57,545 nucleotides of DNA from Christensenella sp. UBA4379. Lineage in GTDB: Bacteria; Bacillota; Clostridia; Christensenellales; Aristaeellaceae. This document shows positions 7,008 through 12,744 of the stretch, piece after piece. The notes under the pieces are model-generated. The model worked only from the letters and a program-made list of their open reading frames with translations. It searched no databases and was not told the origin of the DNA. The position numbers and the translations under genes are program-made. Every line of letters starts with the position of its first letter. The first letter of the stretch is position 1. The DNA lies in assembly GCA_002391225.1 (NCBI GenBank), contig DGRV01000004.1:221-57765 (forward strand), in the 5' to 3' direction.

Positions 7008-7283
7008 TTATGCAATCTTGAAAGGGCGGGTGGTGATGGTCTTGGTGTATTCATCCAGCGCGTCACCAAGCACCTTTTTCAGGGCGGCGGTGTCAACGCG
7101 ACGGGAAACAGTCTCTTTCCAAGTGACCTTGTAGCTTCCTGCCATCATGGTCTCTTCATCGCCCATGTAAGCTTTGATTTCGTCTGTGATGGCGTCCATC
7201 TGGTTCTGAAGCTCTTCGGCGAACTTCCGCAGTTCCATGAGTTCTTCGACCTTCGCGGTGATGGTGTTGGTGGGCTTGCACAT
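7008..7283 (-). CDS. small coiled-coil phage-type protein
   Basis: A 91-aa protein from ATG 7283, preceded by GGGAG. It has a long amphipathic helix (AKVEELMELRKFAEELQNQM), then a strand region with GSYKVTWKETVSRRVDTAAL and a C-terminal TKTITTRPFKIA. This layout recalls a small protein often encoded beside YqaJ-type exonuclease or other recombination genes in Clostridia phages. That family is unnamed and no exonuclease is present here. It is the first gene after the strong minus promoter at 7348-7376 and precedes ardC by about 120 bp. Confidence 0.7.
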   Translation of the reverse strand: MCKPTNTITAKVEELMELRKFAEELQNQMDAITDEIKAYMGDEETMMAGSYKVTWKETVSRRVDTAALKKVLGDALDEYTKTITTRPFKIA

Positions 7284-7347
7284 TGTTTTGTTCTCCCTTC
7301 TGTTTGTCGTTTGGTGTAGGATGAACTTCATCCTCTTGACAGTTATT

Positions 7348-7376
7348 ATTATAAACTATCCAGTTAATTTTGTCAA
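7348..7376 (-). promoter_or_regulatory. strong promoter for the 7008 gene and ardC
   Basis: On the minus strand TTGACA (7376-7371) and TATAAT (7353-7348) are consensus boxes with a 17-bp spacer. The left arm of the 16-bp inverted repeat fills the spacer, so a bound repressor would block RNA polymerase. Confidence 0.85.
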
Positions 7377-7397
7377 TAGGGAAATTAACTGGATAGT
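7355..7397. promoter_or_regulatory. 16-bp inverted-repeat operator
   Basis: ACTATCCAGTTAATTT (7355-7370) and AAATTAACTGGATAGT (7382-7397) are perfect inverted repeats around an 11-bp centre. The operator lies between the ardC-side promoter and the divergent XRE gene, the classic position for the XRE repressor's own site. Confidence 0.85.
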
Positions 7398-7433
7398 GAA
7401 TTTTTTTCATGTTTTTTTGCTATCGTATACTGA

Positions 7434-7462
7434 TTGATTTATTCTGTTTGGTGTGTTACAAT
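7434..7462 (+). promoter_or_regulatory. promoter of the XRE repressor gene
   Basis: TTGATT (7434-7439) and TACAAT (7457-7462) are 17 bp apart. A start near 7469 would leave almost no leader. An alternative -10 is TATACT at 7426-7431. Confidence 0.5.
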
Positions 7463-7480
7463 AGCCAAGAGGTGATGACA

Positions 7481-7690
7481 ATGACGATGGAGCAGAAAAT
7501 CAGCATGGCGCTTGCTTACAAGGGCATGAGCCAAGCCGCCCTTGCGCGTGAAATTGGCACTTCTCCCGCAAACCTGAATCAGCGCATGAAGAGGGGGTCA
7601 TTCACTGTTGAAGAGATGGAGAAAATCGCGCAAGCATTAGGGGCAAAGTATTTCTTCGGCTTTGAATTTGAAGACGGCACCAAGGTATGA
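7481..7690 (+). CDS. XRE-family helix-turn-helix repressor
   Basis: A 69-aa protein with a single Cro/CI-type helix-turn-helix: ISMALAYKGMSQAALAREIG, then TSPANLNQRMKRGSF as the recognition helix and VEEMEKIAQALG. It has no dimerisation or cleavage domain. ATG 7481 is placed best relative to AAGAGGT at 7467-7473; ATGs at 7475 and 7487 are in the same frame. It faces the ardC operon across a perfect 16-bp inverted repeat that it probably binds, controlling antirestriction genes and itself. The C-terminal FFGFEFEDGTKV is typical of small phage and ICE repressors. Confidence 0.85.
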   Translation: MTMEQKISMALAYKGMSQAALAREIGTSPANLNQRMKRGSFTVEEMEKIAQALGAKYFFGFEFEDGTKV

Positions 7691-7901
7691 TTTGAAACAC
7701 TGACCGCAAAGCAAGGGGCACCCTGCCACACTTGCGCGGCGCTGTCCTCTTAGTGACTATAGGGGGCGGTGGTCTTCGGGAAAAACTTTTTTTCACACCC
7801 CACACCCCGCCCCGCCTGGTCCGCGCAAAATCCAAGAGTGCATGCAATTTGGGAAAACGGCGCTTCACATCAATGCGAAGCGAAATTTCTAAATCCCTTT
7901 A
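7691..7901. other. intergenic stretch without a recognisable gene
   Basis: No convincing frame with a ribosome binding site is seen. The segment includes a G-rich tract (TATAGGGGGCGGTGG) next to a C-rich one (CACACCCCACACCCCGCCCC). Their function is unknown; an origin-of-transfer site would fit the island but there is no direct sign of it. Confidence 0.3.
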
Positions 7902-7902
7902 T

Positions 7903-7940
7903 AAAAACAAAAAATCGGACCGCAGGCACGCCTGCGGTCC
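7903..7940 (-). terminator. strong terminator of the amber-containing cluster
   Basis: GGACCGCAGGC (7917-7927) and GCCTGCGGTCC (7930-7940) pair perfectly over 11 bp. On the minus strand the stem is followed by GATTTTTTGTTTTT. It ends transcription 9 bp past the stop of gene D. Confidence 0.9.
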
Positions 7941-7948
7941 GCTGACCA

Positions 7949-8179
7949 TTACTGGAAGATACCTTTGATGACATCTTGAATACTCTTTTTCGTTTCTTCC
8001 AAGGATTCTGTATCAAGAGCTACGTCAACACCTTCGGTGGTCTACAACTTTTGAATTTCTTCATCAATCATTTTTGGCAGTTCTACATCAAGCCACTGCT
8101 CAAAAGACAATTCCAGGCTTTTTTGTAGTTCCCTACTTGGCTGCGACTACCCAAGCTTTTTTATCTTGTCTACGTTCAT
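7949..8179 (-). CDS. gene D of amber cluster: partner protein, two in-frame TAG codons
   Basis: From ATG 8179 to TAA 7949 the frame has 77 codons with TAG at codons 11 and 46 and no other stop. Read through, it gives MNVDKIKKLG-X-SQPSRELQKSL, a helical ELPKMIDEEIQKL-X-TTEG, and a C-terminal VDVALDTESLEETKKSIQD ending KGIFQ. It is a paralogue of gene B: ELPxMI, the DxxS(L/F)xE(T/A)K(K/R) segment and the final K(G/S)IF(Q/H) align without gaps, and most of this lies after the second TAG. GGAG precedes the start at fair spacing. It starts 2 nt after gene C's stop, exactly as gene B follows gene A. Role unknown; probably works with the RHH protein. Confidence 0.65.
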
Positions 8180-8181
8180 AA

Positions 8182-8376
8182 TCAAAACTCCAATTCATAG
8201 TTTTCTTGTTCGCACTGAAGGTTCAGCACCCTTTGCCGCAAGTATTTGTCGCAAAGGAAAAGGTGAACCATTCGCCGCAAAAGGAAAGAAGCGTCCAGCC
8301 CCATGCCTTCAGCTTCTACCATAAACTTGTTTTTCTCTTCGGTTTCACAACGGAAAACAACGTTCTACATGCTCAT
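8182..8376 (-). CDS. gene C of amber cluster: ribbon-helix-helix protein, TAG at codon 4
   Basis: From ATG 8376 to TGA 8182 there are 65 codons with a TAG at codon 4 only. Reading MSM-X-NVVFRCETEEKNKF, then MGLDASFLLRRMVHLFLCD, it fits the ribbon-helix-helix fold: a short strand (NVVFR), helix 1, a turn and helix 2 (DASFLLRRM). GAGAGGGGG lies 8 nt before ATG 8376, so ribosomes would meet the TAG after three codons; no alternative start gives the strand that makes the DNA-contacting ribbon. It is a paralogue of gene A (FRx..EK...M.EA....(D/N)AS...RR(M/L)VHL.L.D..LR.RV). Probable autorepressor and DNA-binding protein. Confidence 0.68.
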
Positions 8377-8391
8377 GCTCTTGTCCCCCTC

Positions 8392-8697
8392 TCAATGGAA
8401 AATGGATTTGAACAAATCGCTGACTTTTCTCTTGGCTTCGGCAAAGGAACGTTCGTCCACCTTTATCTTGACCTGCGGTTTCTACATGTATTTTTCGACT
8501 TCTTTTGCAATCATGATGGGCAGTTCCTTCGCTACCCATTCTTTGATCTCTTGTGTGACGGCTTCACCCACGGAATCAGCGTATCTGATTTGGTTTTCAA
8601 CGTGCCGCACATGGTTTGGCTTGTTTTCAAATGCGGCTTCCTGACGCATGACCCCTGCAATGGCACCCGCACGTCCTCTTGCTGCTGACATTGCCAT
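8392..8697 (-). CDS. gene B of amber cluster: partner protein, TAG at codon 72
   Basis: From ATG 8697 to TGA 8392 there are 102 codons with one in-frame TAG (8484-8482). The part before it starts MAMSAARGRAGAIAGVMRQE and ends KELPIMIAKEVEKYM. The part after it is KPQVKIKVDERSFAEAKRKV followed by SDLFKSIFH. The post-TAG segment aligns without gaps with the corresponding part of gene D, showing that it was selected as protein. AAAGGAG precedes the start. Stopping at the TAG would give a 71-aa product lacking the conserved tail. Function unknown. No membrane segment or enzyme motif is visible. Confidence 0.68.
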
Positions 8698-8699
8698 TA

Positions 8700-8885
8700 T
8701 CAACACTCTCCTTTCATGATGGGTCTTGGCTCTACGCATTTTACCCTGCGCCGCAATTCTTCATCGTTCAGATAGAGATGAACCAGTCTGCGCATGATCC
8801 ATGAAGCATTAGTTTCACTATTCTTCGCTTCCATCATAATCTATTCTTTTTCTGATGGGTTTACTCTAAAAGCAATTGTAATCAT
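8700..8885 (-). CDS. gene A of amber cluster: ribbon-helix-helix protein, TAG at codon 15
   Basis: From ATG 8885 to TGA 8700 there are 62 codons with one TAG at codon 15. Read through it is MITIAFRVNPSEKE-X-IMMEA, then NASWIMRRLVHLYLNDEELR, a textbook ribbon-helix-helix pattern (strand TIAFRV, two helices). The TAG falls inside helix 1 at a column that is Lys in paralogue C. A perfect AAAGGAGG ribosome binding site (8905-8898) precedes the start. Termination at the TAG would leave a 14-residue peptide. It is the promoter-proximal gene, and ACGTTG repeats upstream are likely operator sites for it and gene C. Confidence 0.7.
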
Positions 8886-8920
8886 TTTTACTCTTGCCTC
8901 CTTTCAATGATTATTGCAAA

Positions 8921-8975
8921 ACGTTGTATGATGATTATCTCACGTTGTCCAACGAGGGAGTTTCCCCAAACGTTG
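8921..8975 (-). promoter_or_regulatory. ACGTTG operator repeats and promoter of the amber cluster
   Basis: ACGTTG occurs at 8921-8926, 8942-8947 and 8970-8975; the first two are 21 bp apart, two helical turns. On the minus strand TTGGAC (8952-8947) and TACAAC (8928-8923) make a plausible promoter overlapped by the repeats. RHH proteins usually bind such short repeated sites in their own promoter. Confidence 0.5.
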
Positions 8976-9021
8976 ATGGATACTTTTATTACTATTTATA
9001 TCTTTACGTCATCCTTTGGGG
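8967..9021 (-). repeat. inverted copy of the 3431-3484 segment
   Basis: On the minus strand this reads CCCCAAAGGATGAC, then an A/T-rich run with AAAAGTAT, then CAACGTTTG, as at 3431-3484. It lies between the WYL gene and the amber cluster. The rest of 8886-9201 holds only the operator repeats and no further gene. Confidence 0.65.
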
Positions 9022-9201
9022 AAAAATCCACATGACGGTGGTGACGGAAAACAGTTGAAACAGCGCGGAGATAACGGTGAAATGCTATCAATTTCAACTA
9101 TGTTGTGCTAAAATGTAAAGGAAACCACAATCGTTGCTGATGGATGCAATCAGTTGTGCTGAAATCAACGAAACTTGCAGAAAGTTGTAGGTAGATGTAC
9201 G

Positions 9202-10194
9202 ATGGCAAAGCAACCAGGGCAAAAGCTGAAACTGCTGTATCTGATTCAGATTTTTGAAGAATGCACTGATGAAAACCACGGCATCACCATGCCAGAAATC
9301 CGCACGAAACTACAGCAGATGATGCGCCTGGACAAAGAGCCTGACCGCAAGAGCGTTTACGATGACATTGACCAGTTGCAGGATTTTGGTTACGACATTA
9401 TCCAGGAGCAGACTAAGACAGAAACTTACTACAAGTTGGCTTCAAGGGATTTTGAAGTATCTGAACTGAAAATGATAGTGGATGCTATTGCATCATCCAA
9501 ATTTCTGTCAGAATCGAAATCACGTGAATTGATTCGCAAACTGGAAAAACAGTGCAGTAATGCTGACAAATCCAGCCTAAACCGTCAAATCGTAATGGCA
9601 AACCGCGTGAAGAGCATGAACACGAAGGTTCATTACAATGTAGATGCTTTACATCGCGCTATTGCTGAAAACAAGCAGGTTAAGTTCAAGTATTTCGATT
9701 TTGATTTGAAAAAGCAGCGTCAGTATTATAAAAAAGGTGCTGACTATGTGGTCAGCCCTTGGCAAATGCTGTATTCTGATGATAACTATTACTTGGTTGC
9801 TGTTGATGATGGAAAGATAAAGCATTTCCGTGTTGATAAAATGGATGGTGTGGATGTGCTGGAAGCTGACAGGGTGGGTGAAGAGATTTTTTCCAAAGTT
9901 GACATGCAGGATTATCAGCGCTACACCTTCAACATGTATGGCGGCAAGGTGGAACATGTCACCCTGCAATTCACCAACCACATGATGGGTGCTGCTATTG
10001 ACCGATTTGGCAGGGACATCCTGGTCCAGAAAGCCGATGACAAGCATTTCAGAATCACCGTCCCCGTTGCCGTGAGCAATCAGTTTTTTGGCTGGGTGTT
10101 GGGGCTAAAGAATCAAGTCAGAATCATCGGACCTGACAGTGTGGTGGAGCAGTGGAAAGCTTTACTGGATGATGTCAGAGGAAGATATGAATAA
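9202..10194 (+). CDS. WYL-domain transcriptional regulator
   Basis: A 330-aa protein from ATG 9202 (MAKQPGQKLKLLYLIQIF), with AGGTAG upstream. The N-terminal 75 residues form a winged helix-turn-helix (GITMPEIRTKL, then SVYDDIDQLQDFGYDI). The WYL domain follows at about 150-230 (KQVKFKYFDFDL, VVSPWQMLYSDDNYYLVAVD, KHFRVDKM) with a WCX-type extension to the end (GWVLGLKNQVRIIGP). WYL regulators sense nucleic-acid or nucleotide ligands and often control defence or mobile-element genes. It is the last island gene before the right attachment site. The divergent intergenic region with the amber cluster suggests it may regulate that cluster, itself, or both. Confidence 0.88.
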   Translation: MAKQPGQKLKLLYLIQIFEECTDENHGITMPEIRTKLQQMMRLDKEPDRKSVYDDIDQLQDFGYDIIQEQTKTETYYKLASRDFEVSELKMIVDAIASSKFLSESKSRELIRKLEKQCSNADKSSLNRQIVMANRVKSMNTKVHYNVDALHRAIAENKQVKFKYFDFDLKKQRQYYKKGADYVVSPWQMLYSDDNYYLVAVDDGKIKHFRVDKMDGVDVLEADRVGEEIFSKVDMQDYQRYTFNMYGGKVEHVTLQFTNHMMGAAIDRFGRDILVQKADDKHFRITVPVAVSNQFFGWVLGLKNQVRIIGPDSVVEQWKALLDDVRGRYE

Positions 10195-10395
10195 AGGGTT
10201 TCGTGGACGTTTTACTTCTTAAATATTGACCTGATTTTGCTGGTATGATAAACTTTTTCTGGCTAAAGGCCGAACTGATGAGGAATGGGCATGTAGTCAG
10301 TTGCAAGATTCAATGCCAGAGTTGACTATTTCGCAAGCGGGAAGCACGACGGTACCCCATCCGCGAGGGAGCGGCGCGTAGCGCCTGCGCCCGAG
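10195..10395 (+). other. right end of island, no gene seen
   Basis: No protein frame is supported. A promoter-like TTGACC-17-TAAACT occurs at 10226-10254. A GC-rich palindrome GGCGC-3-GCGCC lies near 10373-10385, just before the attachment repeat. Composition changes abruptly near 10350 from A/T-rich to GC-rich. Confidence 0.35.
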
Positions 10396-10460
10396 CGAGA
10401 ACAGCTACACCAGCCAGATGGTCCGCACCATCAAGTACTTCGCCGAGCTGAAGTAATTGA
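10396..10460 (+). repeat. right attachment site (attR-like), displaced gap 3' end
   Basis: A 64/65-bp match to 79-143, encoding in frame ENSYTSQMVRTIKYFAELK and a TAA. The upstream part of gap is absent, so this is a displaced fragment. The terminator 10 bp beyond it is the one expected after gap. Confidence 0.88.
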
Positions 10461-10469
10461 ACTCATGGG

Positions 10470-10507
10470 GACCTGGCGTTTCATGGGAGACGCCGGGTCT
10501 CCTTTTC
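10470..10507 (+). terminator. displaced native gap terminator
   Basis: GACCTGGCGT (10470-10479) pairs with ACGCCGGGTC (10490-10499) with one G-U, followed by TCCTTTTCTT. It lies just past the displaced gap 3' end, and no equivalent follows the intact gap stop at 139. Confidence 0.8.
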
Positions 10508-10541
10508 TTATGACAGATGAAGCGAAAGGGGGCCCGGAGAG

Positions 10542-10838
10542 ATGGTTCTTTCCCTGGACCGGTTGACTTCTGTCATCGTCTCGCTGCTTCGGAAATACCA
10601 TGCGCAGGACGCCATCCTGTTCGGCTCCTACGCCCGGCAGGAAGCGGATGAACATTCGGACATCGATCTGCTGGTGATCGGCGGTCCCTCCTTCCGGCCC
10701 ACGGATATTTTCGCCCTGGCCGAGGAACTGCATCAGAATACCGGCAAAGCGGTCGACGTTTATGAACTCCGGGAGATTGATCAGACCAGTGCTTTTTATC
10801 ATACCATTCTCAGGGAAGGGCTGACCGTTGCGGCATGA
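10542..10838 (+). CDS. MNT-type minimal nucleotidyltransferase, without HEPN partner
   Basis: A 98-aa protein with the polymerase-beta-type nucleotidyltransferase signature GSYARQEADEHSDIDLLV (Gly-Ser, then Asp-x-Asp) and a third acidic position in VDVYEL. MntA-like antitoxins of this size AMPylate and silence a HEPN RNase toxin encoded next to them. No HEPN gene (RX4-6H) is found on either side: island DNA lies upstream, and a terminator then the type III system downstream. It may be an orphan antitoxin, or the partner was lost when the neighbouring block inserted. The ribosome binding site is GGAG. GC content is host-like. Confidence 0.8.
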   Translation: MVLSLDRLTSVIVSLLRKYHAQDAILFGSYARQEADEHSDIDLLVIGGPSFRPTDIFALAEELHQNTGKAVDVYELREIDQTSAFYHTILREGLTVAA

Positions 10839-10880
10839 AATTTAAAAAACTATTGCTTATCATTGAAACTCACTGATACT

Positions 10881-10907
10881 CACTGTCTAAATGGACAGTG
10901 GGTTTTC
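10881..10907 (+). terminator. terminator after the nucleotidyltransferase
   Basis: CACTGTC (10881-10887) pairs with GACAGTG (10894-10900), followed by GGTTTTC. Confidence 0.7.
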
Positions 10908-10922
10908 TATTTAAAAAGAATC

Positions 10923-10951
10923 TTTCAATCACACAAAACCCATGTTATAAT
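10923..10951 (+). promoter_or_regulatory. promoter of the type III restriction-modification operon
   Basis: TTTCAA (10923-10928) and TATAAT (10946-10951) are 17 bp apart, about 40 bp before the mod start. Confidence 0.7.
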
Positions 10952-10989
10952 CTATATGTTTACATTTCTTAATTATGGAGGAAATAGCT

Positions 10990-12729
10990 ATGCCAATGCT
11001 GAATTGGATTGGTAAAGAAAAAGTGGTCAACCACCATCTGGAAGTGCCTTTCCGCACATTGGAGAAGCAATATACCTTTACCGCCGAGGGACAGGATGAC
11101 GGCGGCAACATGATTATACATGGGGATAATCTGGATGCACTGAAAGCACTCTTGCCGATGTACGAAGGGAAAGTAAAGTGTATTTATATTGATCCTCCCT
11201 ACAATACCGGAAATGAGGGGTGGGTCTACAATGATAACGTGAATGATCCCCAAATTCGCAAGTGGCTGGGGCAGGTGGTCGGTAAAGAGGGGGAAGACCT
11301 CTCTCGCCATGACAAATGGTTGTGCATGATGTACCCCCGGTTGCGACTGCTACAAAAGCTGATGGCTGAGGACGGTGTTATTTTTATTAGCATTGACGAT
11401 TCGGAATATGCCAACCTCAAACAGATTTGTGATGAGATTTTTGGCAGTAATTGTTTCATATCCAATATATCATGGCAGCGCACTTATTCTACGAGAAATG
11501 ACTCAAAGGGTATTGTGAACGAAGTAGAGCATATACTTTGCTATAGCAAACAACCAAACTGGAATCCTAAAAAATTACCTCGTACTGCTGAAATGGATTC
11601 TAAATATAAGAATCCAGATAATGACTTCATGCCTTGGACAAGTAGTGATGCTTTTGCTGCAGAGGGAGCATCTCATCAAGGAATGGTTTATGCTATTCAG
11701 CATCCATTTACGGGAGAATTGATATATCCTTATTCAAATGGCCACTGGCGTTATCAGCAAAACACAATGCTTGAAATCATGAACGGATGGACTGCATATG
11801 AATTGCGTGACATACATGATGATGTTGAAAGAGCCAAAGTATGTGGTGTACAAATAGCTGATGTTCGTCCCAATATTCAAGCTATTATGCTTTCAAAACC
11901 TCTTGAAGTATCAAAACGTGAAGCTGAGAAAGTTTTAAAACGTGGACAGTGGCCCCGATTCTATTTTACAAATGATGGTAAGGGTGGTATTCGAAGGAAA
12001 ACGTATATTGATAGTGTTGAAGGGAAACCTCCTACAAATCTTTGGGTGTATAAAGACGTTGGGCATACCGATGAAGCATCTAAAGAAATAAGAGCAATAT
12101 TTAACGGACGTGCAATTTTTGATACGCCAAAGCCTGTGCGTCTGATAGAGTTCATTTTGAAAATTGCCTCTGATCCCGAAACCATTGTTTTGGATTCCTT
12201 TGCTGGAAGCGGTACCACGGCCCATGCCGTTCTTAACATGAACAAAGTTGATGGTGGACACCGGAAATTTATCCTGGTAGAAATGGGTGACTATGCCAAT
12301 GGTATCACGGCAGAACGAGTGAGCCGTGTAATCAATGGTTATGGCGAGGGTAAAAATGCTGTAAATGGAACAGGAGGAGGATTTAGCTATTATGAACTGG
12401 GAGAGCCGTTAATGATTGACGGTCTTTTGAATCCAACTGTTTCTGAGGATAAGATCCGCTCATATGTTTACTATACAGAAACCCGCGAAACGATTCCTTC
12501 CAGGAAAGAAGATGAAAAGTATCTGCTGGGTGTGCACAATGATTTCGCATATTATTTCTGCTATGAACGAGATCGGGTCACAACTCTGAATCATTCTTTT
12601 CTTCGGAATATCAAAACACAAGCGCAAGGGTATTTGGTCTATGCCGATGTGAATGCGTTGAGTGCGGAAGAAATGGAAAAGTATCGTATAACGTTCAAAA
12701 AAATTCCCCGTGATATTGCGAATTTGTAA
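10990..12729 (+). CDS. mod: type III restriction-modification, methyltransferase (Mod)
   Basis: A 579-aa adenine-N6 methyltransferase from ATG 10990; GGAGGA lies inside the earlier in-frame ATG at 10975, making 10990 the better start. Motif IV DPPYNT is near residue 68 and motif I DSFAGSGTTAHAV near residue 401, the beta-class order expected for type III Mod. The region between them holds the target-recognition domain. Mod binds a short asymmetric site and methylates one strand, and is needed for both methylation and cleavage. It is followed after 15 bp by res. The central part is distinctly A/T-rich, as is common in horizontally exchanged recognition domains. Confidence 0.93.
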   Translation: MPMLNWIGKEKVVNHHLEVPFRTLEKQYTFTAEGQDDGGNMIIHGDNLDALKALLPMYEGKVKCIYIDPPYNTGNEGWVYNDNVNDPQIRKWLGQVVGKEGEDLSRHDKWLCMMYPRLRLLQKLMAEDGVIFISIDDSEYANLKQICDEIFGSNCFISNISWQRTYSTRNDSKGIVNEVEHILCYSKQPNWNPKKLPRTAEMDSKYKNPDNDFMPWTSSDAFAAEGASHQGMVYAIQHPFTGELIYPYSNGHWRYQQNTMLEIMNGWTAYELRDIHDDVERAKVCGVQIADVRPNIQAIMLSKPLEVSKREAEKVLKRGQWPRFYFTNDGKGGIRRKTYIDSVEGKPPTNLWVYKDVGHTDEASKEIRAIFNGRAIFDTPKPVRLIEFILKIASDPETIVLDSFAGSGTTAHAVLNMNKVDGGHRKFILVEMGDYANGITAERVSRVINGYGEGKNAVNGTGGGFSYYELGEPLMIDGLLNPTVSEDKIRSYVYYTETRETIPSRKEDEKYLLGVHNDFAYYFCYERDRVTTLNHSFLRNIKTQAQGYLVYADVNALSAEEMEKYRITFKKIPRDIANL

Positions 12730-12744
12730 GGAGGGGAAAACAGA

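Larger units (their letters stand above)
79..10460. mobile_element. integrative island inserted in the 3' end of gap
   Basis: The element is bounded by the 65-bp direct repeats at 79-143 and 10396-10460 and has a tyrosine recombinase gene just inside its left end. Its genes (integrase, ArdC, XRE and WYL regulators, RHH proteins, decayed defence genes) are typical accessory cargo and are lower in GC than the flanking host genes. No relaxase, conjugation, capsid or terminase gene is visible, so it is either mobilised by another element or no longer mobile. Integration at a protein-coding 3' end that is rebuilt by the element follows the same logic as integration at tRNA 3' ends. Confidence 0.85.

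Noticed and set aside
7691..7901. Possible origin of transfer in the G-rich/C-rich tract
   Set aside because: No relaxase gene, nic consensus or flanking inverted repeat could be identified.
8206..8688. Long plus-strand open frame opposite the amber operon
   Set aside because: It has no good ribosome binding site and no protein-like pattern; it is the antisense reading of genes B and C, whose minus-strand frames are paralogue-conserved.
7949..8885. Amber suppressor or pyrrolysine tRNA or pyl genes near the TAG-containing operon
   Set aside because: I looked by eye for a CTA anticodon loop with a TTCRA T-loop in the island's intergenic regions and for pyl-type proteins. None was found in this window.
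10261..10310. CTGATGA near the right end as a hammerhead ribozyme core
   Set aside because: The matching GAAA segment and closing stems are absent.
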